64,000 bases of DNA from Jatrophihabitans sp. (GTDB taxonomy: Bacteria; Actinomycetota; Actinomycetes; Mycobacteriales; Jatrophihabitantaceae). The notes below the pieces were generated by a model. It saw nothing but the letters and a program-made list of their open reading frames with translations. It did no database searches and was not told the origin of the DNA. Positions 17,721 through 27,432 of this stretch are shown here, one piece after another (the first letter of the stretch is position 1; each line of letters starts with the position of its first letter). A program made the position numbers and the translations under genes. Location of the stretch: the NCBI GenBank assembly GCA_036399055.1, contig DASWNX010000021.1, forward strand, positions 96,841-160,840, read 5' to 3'.

Positions 17721-18709
17721 TGAGCAACCTGCGGTTGTCCGTGCTGGACCAGTCACCGGTGCCGGCCGGCGGCTCACCGGCCGAAGCGCTCCGCAGCTCG
17801 CTGCGGTTGGCGACCATCCTCGACAACCGGGGGTTCGTCCGGTACTGGTTCGCCGAGCACCACCACAGCGCGAGCTTCGCCGGCACCACTCCCGAGGTGC
17901 TGATCGCCGCGGCGCTGGAGCGGACCACGCAGTTGCGCATCGGCAGCGGCGGCGTGCTGCTGCCCCGCTATAACCCCGTCAAGGTCGCAGAGGTCTTCGG
18001 GGTGCTGTCGGCGCTGCACGGTCACCGGCTCGATCTCGGGCTGGGACGATCCGGCGACAACGGCGACTTCCCCCGGCAACTGATCGAGCTGCATCACCAC
18101 ATCGACGCCCAGGTCGAGCAAGGCGGCCTTCGGCCGATGATCTGGCTGCTCGGCACGGGCACGGGCTCCTCGACCTTGGCCTCGCGGTTCGGCACCGGCT
18201 TCGCCTACGGGCACTTTCTGAATCCGTCGAATCCGGCCAACGCCAGGCAGGCGCTGCTTCACTACCAGAGTCAGTTCCAGCCCTCACCGCAACAGCCCCG
18301 GCCCACCACCATCATCACGGTGCGTGCCGTCGTGGCCGAGTCCGAGTCCAGGGCGGCCGAGCTCGCCAACAGCTTCGTGCTGTGGCGCACCCGCAGGGAC
18401 CTCGGCATGGACGTGCCCTTCCCCACCCCCGAGCAGGCCCGCCAGCACAGCTGGACCCTCGCCGAGAACCGCACCCGCGAAGGCCACGCCCAAGCGTTGA
18501 TCTCCGGGTCGGCCGAGCAGGTGCGCGCGGAGCTGCTGGCGCTGATCGACGGCCTGGGCGTCGAGGAGATCATGGTGAACACGCCGCTGGCCGACGTAGA
18601 GGACCGGGTGGAGTCCCACCTCGCCCTGGCCGATGCCTTCGGGCTGGGTCAGTCCGCCGGCTCGACGCCGGACCTTCGTGCCAGCGCGGTCGAGCCTCAG
18701 CTCAGCTGA
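17720..18709 (+). CDS. LLM-class flavin-dependent oxidoreductase (luciferase-like, MsnO8 type)
   Basis: 329 residues. A TIM-barrel luciferase-like monooxygenase that would use reduced FMN or F420. It opens with LSVLDQSPV, the start of the 'luciferase family oxidoreductase group 1' subfamily; YWFAEHHH and LRIGSGGVLLPRYNP are conserved flavin/substrate-pocket segments. The substrate is unknown. It lies between the decayed and intact copies of the tRNA-ndh block, so it may have arrived with that rearrangement. Confidence 0.88.
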   Translation: MSNLRLSVLDQSPVPAGGSPAEALRSSLRLATILDNRGFVRYWFAEHHHSASFAGTTPEVLIAAALERTTQLRIGSGGVLLPRYNPVKVAEVFGVLSALHGHRLDLGLGRSGDNGDFPRQLIELHHHIDAQVEQGGLRPMIWLLGTGTGSSTLASRFGTGFAYGHFLNPSNPANARQALLHYQSQFQPSPQQPRPTTIITVRAVVAESESRAAELANSFVLWRTRRDLGMDVPFPTPEQARQHSWTLAENRTREGHAQALISGSAEQVRAELLALIDGLGVEEIMVNTPLADVEDRVESHLALADAFGLGQSAGSTPDLRASAVEPQLS

Positions 18710-18712
18710 GGC
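18694..18712 (+). terminator. Palindromic hairpin at the end of the luciferase-like gene
   Basis: GCCTCAGCT-C-AGCTGAGGC overlaps the stop codon; a 9-bp inverted repeat with minimal loop (the inner pairs would open). Possible terminator; no T-tract. Confidence 0.4.
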
Positions 18713-18789
18713 GCCTCCCCGGCCAGCCCCCCGCCGCCCCATAGGGCGTCAGAACTCGCGCCGTGTCGAGCGCCTACTGCCGATGTCTC

Positions 18790-18865
18790 TGGTGCCCCCG
18801 GTCGGACTCGAACCGACACTTGGCGGATTTTAAGTCCGCTGCCTCTGCCATTGGGCTACGGGGGC
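18790..18865 (-). tRNA. tRNA with UAA anticodon and short variable loop (nominally Leu)
   Basis: 76 nt including an encoded CCA. Acceptor GCCCCCG/CGGGGGC, anticodon stem GCGGA/TCCGC with loop CTTAAAA (anticodon UAA), variable loop CAAGT (5 nt), T-stem GTCGG/CCGAC with loop TTCGAGT, discriminator A. Folding is complete, but bacterial tRNA-Leu is normally class II with a long variable arm. The codon read would be UUA, rare in this genome. What amino acid is attached cannot be told from sequence. Confidence 0.85.
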
Positions 18866-18951
18866 CGCGCCAGCAGAGTATCGGCCCGGCTCCTCGGGCT
18901 GGGGCCGGCGGCTTGCCGGCCGGGCGAGCGTCGCCGTCCCGACCACCCAGG

Positions 18952-20262
18952 TCAGGACGCGCTGGCCCGCTCGAAGTCATGACGGGGCGATTGCAGCTGG
19001 CCCAGCGACACCACCTCGCGGCGGAAGAACAGCGCTGCGGTCCAGTCGGCGAGCACCCGCACCTTGCGGTTGAAGGTCGGCACCCGGGACAGGTGATAGG
19101 TGCGGTGGATGAACCAGGCCAGCGGGCCCCGCACCTTGACGCCGTAGAGCTCAGCCACCCCCCGGTACAGCCCCAGCGAGGCGACTGAGCCGGCGTAGGC
19201 GTGCTTGTAGTCCTCCAGCGCCTGGCCGTTGACCGCCCGCGCCAGGTTGTCGGCGAGAACCTTGGCCTGCCGGACGGCGTGTTGGGCCGACGGGCCGCAC
19301 AGGGCGTTCGGGTCGTCCTTGGACAGGTCCGGCACGGCCGCGGTGTCGCCGGCGGAGAACACTCCCTCGACCCCCTTGACCGTCAGGTTGGCCCGGCAGG
19401 TCAGCCGGCCCTTGTCATCCACCGGCAATCCCGACCGGGCGGCCAGCGGGTGCGCCTTCACCCCGGCCGTCCAGACCAGGGTGTCGGCCTCGAAGGACTC
19501 GCCGTCGGACAGCTCGATGCGGCCGTCCACCGCCGAGACGAGCCGGGTGGCGAGCCGGACGTCGATCGAGCGTTGCTTCAACCGCTTGGCGGTGTAGGCC
19601 GACAGCCCCACCGACACCTCGGGCATGATCCGGTTCGATGCCTCGACCAGCACCCAGCGCAGGTCCGCCGAGGTGAGGTTGGGGTAGTAGCGGCAGGCGT
19701 AGCGGGCCATGTCCTCAAGCTCGGCCAGCGCTTCGACCCCGGCGTAGCCGCCGCCGACGAAGACGAAACTCAGCGCCCGGCGCTTGAGCGCCGGATCCTC
19801 GGTGGATGAGGCGAAATCCAGCCGGGACAGCACGTGGTTGCGGATGTAGATCGCCTCGCCGATGGTCTTGAATCCGATGCCCTGTTCGGCCAGGCCCGGG
19901 ATCGGCAGCGTCCGGGCAATGGAGCCCGGCGCCACCACCAACAGGTCGTAGCTCAGCTGGTAGACATCCCCGGTCTCCTGCTCCACCGTGACCGAGCGCC
20001 GGCCGTGGTCGATGGCGCTCACCCGTCCGGTGATCACCCGGCACTTCTTCAACACCCGCCGCAACGGCACCACCACATGCCGCGGCTCGACGCTGCCGGC
20101 CGCGGCCTCGGGCAGGAACGGCTGGTAGGTCATGTTGGGCTGCGGGTCGATCACCACGATCTCGGCCCGGCCGCGAGACAGCTTTTTCTGCGCCCGCAAG
20201 GCGGTGTACATGCCGACGTAACCACCGCCGACGATCAGGATTCGCGTAGGTCCACCACTCAT
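18952..20262 (-). CDS. ndh: Type II NADH dehydrogenase
   Basis: 436 residues. A single-subunit flavoprotein passing electrons from NADH to quinone at the inner face of the membrane. Two dinucleotide folds: IVGGGYVGMYTA (10-21) for FAD and FVGGGYAGVEALAEL (169-183) for NADH; GVFSAGDTAAVP is the second FAD motif. The C-terminal amphipathic region may hold it to the membrane. ATG 20262 gives the usual N-terminus just before the first fold and has GAGGG upstream; the longer frame to 20385 is not supported. Its last 120 bp are duplicated at 17287-17405. Confidence 0.92.
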   Translation of the reverse strand: MSGGPTRILIVGGGYVGMYTALRAQKKLSRGRAEIVVIDPQPNMTYQPFLPEAAAGSVEPRHVVVPLRRVLKKCRVITGRVSAIDHGRRSVTVEQETGDVYQLSYDLLVVAPGSIARTLPIPGLAEQGIGFKTIGEAIYIRNHVLSRLDFASSTEDPALKRRALSFVFVGGGYAGVEALAELEDMARYACRYYPNLTSADLRWVLVEASNRIMPEVSVGLSAYTAKRLKQRSIDVRLATRLVSAVDGRIELSDGESFEADTLVWTAGVKAHPLAARSGLPVDDKGRLTCRANLTVKGVEGVFSAGDTAAVPDLSKDDPNALCGPSAQHAVRQAKVLADNLARAVNGQALEDYKHAYAGSVASLGLYRGVAELYGVKVRGPLAWFIHRTYHLSRVPTFNRKVRVLADWTAALFFRREVVSLGQLQSPRHDFERASAS

Positions 20263-20402
20263 CAGCTCAGCCCTCTCCCTTGGCGATTTCCACGCTACCG
20301 ACCAGGCGCCACTGACCCGGCCGCCCCGGTGACCGCCCCGGACGCGACCTAGACTCATCCTTGAGGCCCGGCGAGCAGGGCTCACGACGATGGGGGTGGC
20401 AC

Positions 20403-20741
20403 ATGGCTGGCGCAGCGAGCAGGTTCGCGTTCAAATTGGTGGCGGTCGCGGTGGCGGTGCCGGTCGGCAAGGTGGTCAGCTCGGCCTCCTCGAAGGCCTG
20501 GACGGCGGCCCGACCCGGCCGGGCGCCGGTGAACCCGCGCGATGCCGACACCAACTGGAAGGACGCCCTGATCTGGGCGTCCTTGACCGGTGTGGGGGCG
20601 GCGGTGGCCCAGCTGGCCACCACCAAGGGCGCCGACACGGTCTGGCGGGCGATGACCGGCCATCCGTCGCCGCGTCCGAAGCAGATCAGCGACGACAAGG
20701 GCCCCAAGGCGCCGAGCGCGCTGACCGCCATCAACACCTGA
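20403..20741 (+). CDS. DUF4235 small membrane-associated protein
   Basis: 112 residues: hydrophobic N-terminal stretch (FKLVAVAVAVPVGKVVSSASSKAW), conserved TNWKDALIWASLTGVGAAVAQL, and a short polar tail. DUF4235 proteins are common in actinobacteria and have no known function. Divergent from ndh and convergent with ppx. Confidence 0.82.
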   Translation: MAGAASRFAFKLVAVAVAVPVGKVVSSASSKAWTAARPGRAPVNPRDADTNWKDALIWASLTGVGAAVAQLATTKGADTVWRAMTGHPSPRPKQISDDKGPKAPSALTAINT

Positions 20742-20798
20742 TCACCGGCCGGACCGGTCAGCGCCGGGTTAGCGAGCTCAGCGAGGCCCGTTTGCGGG

Positions 20799-21782
20799 TC
20801 AGCCGTCCAGCAGGCTCAGCGCGATGCCGTCGAGGATGTCGTGCTCGCTGGCGATCACCTCGCGGGCGCCGACTGCCTCCATCACGGTGCGCAGCACCAG
20901 CGCCCCGCCGCCGATCACGTCCACCCGGCCGGGATGCATCACCGGCAGGGCGGCTCGCTCGGCCCGGCTCATCTTGAGCAGCCTGTCGGTGACCTCGCTG
21001 ACCTGCAGGTAGTCGATCACCGAACCGTGGATCGCCTCAGGGTCATAGCCGGGCAGCTCCAGCGCCAGCGCGGCGATGGTGGTCACGGTGCCCGCCACTC
21101 CGACGAACGCGGCGGCCTGACCGATCGGCACGTCGGCCGTGGCGGCCTGCAGCGCCAGCCGCAGGTCGGCCAGTGCCGCCTGGATCTGGTCCTCGGTCGG
21201 CGGGTCGTCGTGCAGGCGCCGCTCGGTCATCCGGACGCAGCCGACGTCCATGCTGTGCGCGGCGATGACCTGCGGCTTGACCGGCTGGGTCAGCGACGTG
21301 GCAGGAACGAGCGAGGAGCCGGCCGGCGACGTGGCTGACACAGTGCCCAGCACCAGCTCGGTGGAGCCGCCGCCGATGTCGGCCACCAGCAGCGGGTCCG
21401 CCACCCCGGGCAGCCCGGCCACCGCCCCCAGGAAGGACAGCTGCGCCTCGGCCAGTCCGGTGATCACCTCAGGCTCGACTCCCAGGACCTGGCTGACCAC
21501 CTTCCGGAACTCGTCGGCGTTGTCGGCGTCGCGCGAGGCGGAGGTGGCGACCATCCGCACCTGCGTCGCCCCTGAGGACCGGATGATCCCGGCGTAGTCC
21601 ACCAGCGCCAGCCGGGTGCGCTCGATCGCCGCCGGCGCCAGCCGGCCGGTCTGATCGACGCCTTCACCGAGCCGGACCACCCGCATCTGGCGGTGCACGT
21701 CGCGCAGTCCGGCCGGGCTGCCGTCGGCGATCAGCAGCCGGATGGAGTTCGTGCCGCAGTCGATGGCCGCCACCCGTCTCAC
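20799..21782 (-). CDS. ppx: Exopolyphosphatase/guanosine pentaphosphatase family protein
   Basis: 327 residues. Ppx/GppA phosphatase in the ASKHA (actin-like ATPase) fold. Phosphate-1 motif AAIDCGTNSIRLLIAD near the N-terminus, phosphate-2 LVADIGGGSTELVLG and a C-terminal DVIGGGALVL. It corresponds to mycobacterial Rv1026. The GTG at 21782 overlaps the DUF501 stop (GTGA); the longer frame adds a low-complexity stretch and is rejected. Confidence 0.92.
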   Translation of the reverse strand: MRRVAAIDCGTNSIRLLIADGSPAGLRDVHRQMRVVRLGEGVDQTGRLAPAAIERTRLALVDYAGIIRSSGATQVRMVATSASRDADNADEFRKVVSQVLGVEPEVITGLAEAQLSFLGAVAGLPGVADPLLVADIGGGSTELVLGTVSATSPAGSSLVPATSLTQPVKPQVIAAHSMDVGCVRMTERRLHDDPPTEDQIQAALADLRLALQAATADVPIGQAAAFVGVAGTVTTIAALALELPGYDPEAIHGSVIDYLQVSEVTDRLLKMSRAERAALPVMHPGRVDVIGGGALVLRTVMEAVGAREVIASEHDILDGIALSLLDG

Positions 21783-22306
21783 GAGGACTGCGCTTCCGGC
21801 GGGGCCACGCACCGGCCCTGTTGCCACCAGTCCCCCAGCGCGGCCAGCGCCTCGTCGCCGAGCGGGTTCACTCCGGGCCCCGCGGCCAGCGAGTGGGCCA
21901 CCAGGACGTGCAGGCACTTGACCCGGGTGGGCATCCCCCCGGCTGAGACGTCACTGATCTCAGGCGCCGGCCCGTGCCGCTCGCGCTCAGCCAGATAGGC
22001 CTCATGCGCGGCCCGGTAGTCGGCTGCCAGCGTGGCGTCACAGCCCAGCCGCTCCGTCATCTGGCGCATCAACCCGGACGCCTCCAGCGTCGACACCAGG
22101 GAGGTCGCCTTCGGGCAGGTCAGGTAGTACAGCGTCGGGAACGGGGTGCCGTCGGGCAGCCGGGACGCGGTCTCGACGACGTCGGGGTTGCCGCACGGGC
22201 ACCGGTGGGCGATGGCGCGGATGGCGCGCGGCGGCCGGCCCAGCTGCGCGTGGACGATCTCGGCGTCCTCGGCGCTCACCGCCTCGCCGGAGGGAACAGC
22301 GGTCAC
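21779..22306 (-). CDS. DUF501 domain protein
   Basis: 175 residues. Conserved segments LGRPPRAIRAIAHRCPCGNP, FPTLYYLTCP and MPTRVKCLHVLVAHSLA are typical of DUF501; the CPC and TCP cysteines could bind metal. Function unknown; the family is almost always beside divIC, eno and ppx in actinobacteria (Rv1025). GTG 22306 overlaps the divIC stop (GTGA). Confidence 0.9.
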   Translation of the reverse strand: MTAVPSGEAVSAEDAEIVHAQLGRPPRAIRAIAHRCPCGNPDVVETASRLPDGTPFPTLYYLTCPKATSLVSTLEASGLMRQMTERLGCDATLAADYRAAHEAYLAERERHGPAPEISDVSAGGMPTRVKCLHVLVAHSLAAGPGVNPLGDEALAALGDWWQQGRCVAPPEAQSS

Positions 22307-22770
22307 TGCGAGGCGTCGGTGTTCTGCACGCTGGTCCACAGCACGGTGTTCCAGCTGGGCCGGTGATCGACCCGGGTGGCCTTCTCGGCGGCGGCAGCCG
22401 CCGGTGGCGGTCCGAGCGGGTTTCCGTGGGCGTCCAGCACGGTGTACAGGGTGTCACCCGGGCGGATGTACTGCAGCCTGATCCGTGCCTGGCGGGCCAC
22501 GAAGGCGGGGTCCTGCCACTGCTCGCTCTGGCGCCTGAGCTCGGCCAGCTGGGCGGTGAGCTGCCGTTGCTGGCGCTCGGAGTCGGCGACCGAGGCCCGC
22601 CGGCTCAGATAGGTCTGAAACGGCGAGGCCAGCACGACCACCAGGAACAGCGCCATCGCCGCCACCATCATCCGGCGGCCGGTCAACTTCGGCGCGTGCG
22701 CCCAAGCCGGCCGCCGGCCGGTGCGGCCGGCGGGCCGGCCTTCGCCGGCCACCCGGGCTCGATCTGCCAT
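22303..22770 (-). CDS. divIC: FtsB/DivIC family septum formation protein
   Basis: 155 residues: a basic cytoplasmic N-terminus, one transmembrane helix (about 34-50), a coiled coil (about 58-84) and a short extracytoplasmic tail with the conserved ARIRLQYIRPGDTLY. It would act in the FtsQLB-type divisome complex. It starts 3 nt after the eno stop and is coupled to DUF501, equivalent to Rv1024. Confidence 0.9.
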   Translation of the reverse strand: MADRARVAGEGRPAGRTGRRPAWAHAPKLTGRRMMVAAMALFLVVVLASPFQTYLSRRASVADSERQQRQLTAQLAELRRQSEQWQDPAFVARQARIRLQYIRPGDTLYTVLDAHGNPLGPPPAAAAAEKATRVDHRPSWNTVLWTSVQNTDASQ

Positions 22771-22773
22771 CGC

Positions 22774-24096
<1,323 letters not shown>

Positions 24097-24185
24097 TCAG
24101 GTCGGTTCGCAGCCCACGCGCGCCACGCTGCGCCGGGCGGGCTCTTCTGCCCAGCCTATCGGGCGGTCCTGCTGATCCGGCGCAG

Positions 24186-24959
24186 CTACTCGCCCGTCGC
24201 GCCGTCGATCAGCTCGCTTGCCAGGCCGCCCGGCCCGCCGGTCCGTTCCCCTGCTCGAATCGCCTCCCGGTAGTCGCGCGCGCTCTGGCGCAGCGCCTGC
24301 TCAGGATCCACGCCGGCCCGCACCGCGTCGCCGACGACGGCCAGCAACCGCTCGCCGATCCCGTCGCCGGCCGGCAACGGCACCGACAACCCGGCCCGGG
24401 AGGACCGGCTGACCAGCTTGGCGGCCAGCGCCAGCGCCGGTTGGCCCGAGGCGATCCCGTCGGTCACCGACTCGCGCTGCTTCTCCACTTTCTTGATCGC
24501 GTCCCAGTTGACCTGCTGCTGGTCAGCCGACGGGCCCTGCGCTCCGTCACCGGGCTCGGCGAAGACGTGCGGGTGCCGGCGGATCAGCTTGGCGACCAGG
24601 TCGGCGGCGACGTCGTCGATGGTGAACCGCTGGCCGGCGGCGGCCTCTTCGGCCAGCCGGGCGTGAAAGAGCACCTGCAGCAGCAGGTCGCCCAGCTCTT
24701 CCCGAAGTGCGACCAGATCGGCGGTCTCGATCGCCTCGAGGGTCTCGTAGGCCTCTTCGATCAGGTACGGCGCCAGCGAGGAGTGCGTCTGCTCGGCGTC
24801 CCAGGGGCAGCCGCCGGGCGAGCGCAGCCGGTCCATGATCTGGACCGCCCGCACCAGCTGCGTGCCTAGCTCGGCGGACCCTAGCTGGGCGGACCCTAGC
24901 TCGGCGGACCCCAGCTCGGCGGGCCCCAGCTCAGCAGGCTCGGCGGCGGGCTCGGTCAC
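24186..24959 (-). CDS. mazG: Nucleoside triphosphate pyrophosphohydrolase MazG
   Basis: 257 residues. Hydrolyses (d)NTPs to monophosphates. One MazG domain with the metal-binding pattern IEEAYETLEAI then EELGDLLLQVLFHARLAEE, and a second, poorer copy toward the C-terminus. The first 30 residues are an AELGS repeat encoded by a 15-bp tandem repeat and are probably dispensable. GTG 24959 overlaps the stop of the lipoprotein gene (GTGA). Confidence 0.92.
   Translation of the reverse strand: MTEPAAEPAELGPAELGSAELGSAQLGSAELGTQLVRAVQIMDRLRSPGGCPWDAEQTHSSLAPYLIEEAYETLEAIETADLVALREELGDLLLQVLFHARLAEEAAAGQRFTIDDVAADLVAKLIRRHPHVFAEPGDGAQGPSADQQQVNWDAIKKVEKQRESVTDGIASGQPALALAAKLVSRSSRAGLSVPLPAGDGIGERLLAVVGDAVRAGVDPEQALRQSARDYREAIRAGERTGGPGGLASELIDGATGE
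24865..24939. repeat. 15-bp tandem repeat (5 copies) at the mazG 5' end
   Basis: Units such as CCTAGCTCGGCGGAC and CCTAGCTGGGCGGAC, encoding five AELG(S/P) or AQLGS pentapeptides at the N-terminus of MazG. In frame, likely length-variable between strains. Confidence 0.9.
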
Positions 24960-25576
24960 TGCTGGGTCGGCTGCTTCACGTCGCCGGGAAGCGTCTGGTC
25001 GAAGGACAGCACGGAGGGCAGCTGCTTCTTGCCCAGGTTGGTCACCGACAGGCTGGTCGGGTCCCAGCTGCCGTAGCGCGGGCTGATCGAGACCTTGTCC
25101 TTGACCTTGGCCAGGGCGTCGTTGATCTGCTTGTCGGTGGTCAGCTTGGAGCGCAGCACGGCCAGCAGCTGGCGATTGCGCAGCACCACCGGCTCGAACC
25201 GGTCGCTGAGGCCGGAGGCGACGATCTGCTGGGTCAGCTCACGTTCGGTGGTGCCCTCCAGCGCCGCTGCCTTGGTGGCCTCGAGCTGGGCCTCGGTCAC
25301 CGGTGAGCCAGCCGCGGCCAGCAGCATCGGAAACACCTCGTTGCGCACCAGGAACTGCAGCACGAAGTTCTTGGCCGGAGTGCTCGCGCCCTGCCCGGCC
25401 GGGATCGGCTGGGCATTGCCGGGGACGTAGCGCGAGAGCTCCTTCTCGGTGATCCGGTGGCCGTCGACCACGGCGGCGGTGCCGGCCTTGGAGTCACAAG
25501 CCACCAGGCTCAGGCAGCTGAGCGCCAGCACCGGCAGCACGGCCAGCGAGCGGGCCCTTGGCGAACGGATCTTCAC
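24956..25576 (-). CDS. SurA-like peptidyl-prolyl isomerase family lipoprotein
   Basis: 206 residues. Signal peptide with lipobox LVAC (lipidated Cys27), then AAVVDGHRITEKELSRYV, the beginning of a SurA/PrsA N-terminal chaperone domain; no parvulin domain is evident. It would act outside the membrane in protein folding. The GTG at 25576 follows GGAG and gives a clean signal peptide; the longer upstream frame does not. Coupled to mazG. The corresponding M. tuberculosis place is held by lpqU, a different lipoprotein. Confidence 0.85.
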   Translation of the reverse strand: MKIRSPRARSLAVLPVLALSCLSLVACDSKAGTAAVVDGHRITEKELSRYVPGNAQPIPAGQGASTPAKNFVLQFLVRNEVFPMLLAAAGSPVTEAQLEATKAAALEGTTERELTQQIVASGLSDRFEPVVLRNRQLLAVLRSKLTTDKQINDALAKVKDKVSISPRYGSWDPTSLSVTNLGKKQLPSVLSFDQTLPGDVKQPTQQ

Positions 25577-25750
25577 GTTTTCGATCTCCGAGTTCGTCTG
25601 CGGTGCTTCGTCTGCGGTGGTGAGGAGAGGGATGACGACGCTCACGCCGAGCGCCCACCCACTCGAACGCCACCATTTTGGCACGGGCGCAAAACCAGCT
25701 GCCCAGGGCAGCACGGCGCGCCGGCCAGGGCTGTGCTAAACCTGGCATCG

Positions 25751-26095
25751 ATGGACAGTGACGACGCACTGCGCTACGCCCTCGGCAAGCCCGGCGCCTG
25801 GGCCGACAGCCCGTGGGGAGAGAACCACGATCTGGCCAAGGTGGGCAGCAAGATCTTCCTGTTTCCGGGCCGGGTGGAGGACAAGAGCACCGTCGCCGTG
25901 AAGAACACCGAGACGGCGGTGGCCGAGCTCAAGCAGCGTTATCCGGAGCTGGCCGGGCCGGCGCCGTACTTGGACAAGCGGCTGTGGGTGCGGGTGCGGA
26001 TCGACGAGCTGCCCGACGACGAGGTCTGCGAACTCATCGACGACTCATACGACCAGGTGGTGGCCAAGCTGCCGAAGTCCCAGCGACCCGGCTGA
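25751..26095 (+). CDS. MmcQ/YjbR family DNA-binding-fold protein
   Basis: 114 residues. KPGAWADSPWGENHDLAKVGSKIFLF and a C-terminal helix SYDQVVAKLPKSQR are typical of the MmcQ/YjbR (CyaY-like) family. Function unsettled. ATG 25751 is chosen because family members begin directly before the MDSDDALRYALG segment. First gene of the accessory block on the mfd-ward side of the mazG group. Confidence 0.87.
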   Translation: MDSDDALRYALGKPGAWADSPWGENHDLAKVGSKIFLFPGRVEDKSTVAVKNTETAVAELKQRYPELAGPAPYLDKRLWVRVRIDELPDDEVCELIDDSYDQVVAKLPKSQRPG

Positions 26096-26182
26096 GGTGA
26101 CCCACACCGCTCTCGGCGGTGGACAAGCCGAAGCGTGCGGCACGGCAGGCAACGCTGCCAAGCCGCGCTCCGGACACTTCGC

Positions 26183-26188
26183 TAACCT
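26183..26188 (+). promoter_or_regulatory. Putative -10 of a leaderless transcript
   Basis: TAACCT followed by 7 nt and the GTG at 26196; no ribosome-binding site lies between them. Confidence 0.45.
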
Positions 26189-26195
26189 CGGCGTC

Positions 26196-27404
26196 GTGAC
26201 CGACGCACCGGTGCTCGACGACGCCGAGCAACGCGTGCTCGGCAGCCTCTTGGAGAAGGAGGTCACCGTCCCGGCGTCGTATCCGATGAGCGTCACCTCG
26301 GTGCGCGCCGCCTGTAACCAGACCACTAGCCGAGAGCCCGTCGTCGACTACGACGAGGAACTGGTGCATCGGACGCTGCGGGCGCTCAAGGACAAGGGAC
26401 TCGTGGCGCCGACCTGGCAGGGCGCGGGCAGTCGCGTGGTGAAGTACGCGCAGACATTCGCGCAGCGCCGCGGCCTCGCGCCGGACGAGCGGGCACTGCT
26501 GACCATGCTGCTGCTGCGCGGGCCGCAGTCCGCCGGAGAGCTCAAGACCCGCACCGAACGGCTGCACCGCTTCTCTGACCGCACCGAGGTGCAGGCGTGC
26601 CTTGCTCGGATGGCCGATGGGCAGACCCCGCTGGCGCGCGAGCTCCCGCGCCGACCGGGCCAGCAGGACAGCCGTTGGATCCACCTGCTCGGCCCGGTCG
26701 AGTCGCCCGAGGCGACTGCCGCCCCGGCGCCCGTCGACCGCGAGTCGGTGCTCGACGCCGGGCCCGAGGCGCGCGATGACAAGATCCGAGCGGCGTACGC
26801 CGCGGTCGCCGGGCCCTATGCCGAGCAATTCAGCGATGAGCTCGCCGGCCTGCCGTTCGAGTCGTGGTTGCTACGCCGGGTGGTCGAGCTGTCCGAGGGC
26901 GCGCCCGTGATCGAGGTGGGCTCCGGCCCAGGTCACGTCACCGCGTTCCTGGCCGAGGCGGGGGCTGAGGCGACTGGTCTCGACCTCACCCCGGAGATGG
27001 TGGACCAAGCCCGCCGCCGCCACCCCGGCGTCGTTTACCAGGTCGGCGACCTGCGCCAGCTGATGCGCCCCGCCACCCACGACGGGTGGGGCGCGGTGCT
27101 GGCGTGGTACTCACTCATCCACCTCGCCGCCTCAGAACTGCCAGCGGCGATCGCCTCGCTCGCGCGACCGCTGCGCGCGAACGGCTGGCTCGTGCTCGCC
27201 CTCCACACCGGCGCCGACATACGCACCGTCACTGACTGGTTCGACCGAGAGATCGACCTCGACTTCGTCCTGCACGACCCAGCCGAGATCGTGGCTGTCG
27301 TTGAGCGAGCCGGCCTGCTCGACATCGAGTGGTACCACCGCGGCCCGTTCACCTCCCGCGGCGAGACCACCCAGCGCCTGTACGTCATCGCCCGCAAGGC
27401 GTGA
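26196..27404 (+). CDS. YceH (DUF480) protein fused to a class I SAM methyltransferase
   Basis: 402 residues from the GTG at 26196. Residues 1-200 are DUF480 (two winged helices: LDDAEQRVLGSLLEKEVTVP..YPMS and ALLTMLLLRGPQSAGELKTRTERLHRF). Residues 215-402 are a Rossmann methyltransferase with VIEVGSGPGHVTAFLAEAGAEATGLD (glycine-rich SAM loop). YceH alone is a conserved protein of unknown role; the fusion joins a DNA-binding-type module to a methyltransferase. The longer frame from 26097 is not supported. Confidence 0.87.
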   Translation: MTDAPVLDDAEQRVLGSLLEKEVTVPASYPMSVTSVRAACNQTTSREPVVDYDEELVHRTLRALKDKGLVAPTWQGAGSRVVKYAQTFAQRRGLAPDERALLTMLLLRGPQSAGELKTRTERLHRFSDRTEVQACLARMADGQTPLARELPRRPGQQDSRWIHLLGPVESPEATAAPAPVDRESVLDAGPEARDDKIRAAYAAVAGPYAEQFSDELAGLPFESWLLRRVVELSEGAPVIEVGSGPGHVTAFLAEAGAEATGLDLTPEMVDQARRRHPGVVYQVGDLRQLMRPATHDGWGAVLAWYSLIHLAASELPAAIASLARPLRANGWLVLALHTGADIRTVTDWFDREIDLDFVLHDPAEIVAVVERAGLLDIEWYHRGPFTSRGETTQRLYVIARKA

Positions 27405-27432
27405 CTCAGCTGATCACAAAGGCGGAACGCCG

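Noticed and set aside
14000-19100. Complete integrative element at the tRNA
   Set aside because: No integrase, excisionase, relaxase or replication gene is present and the tRNA repeats are too long and diverged for simple att sites.
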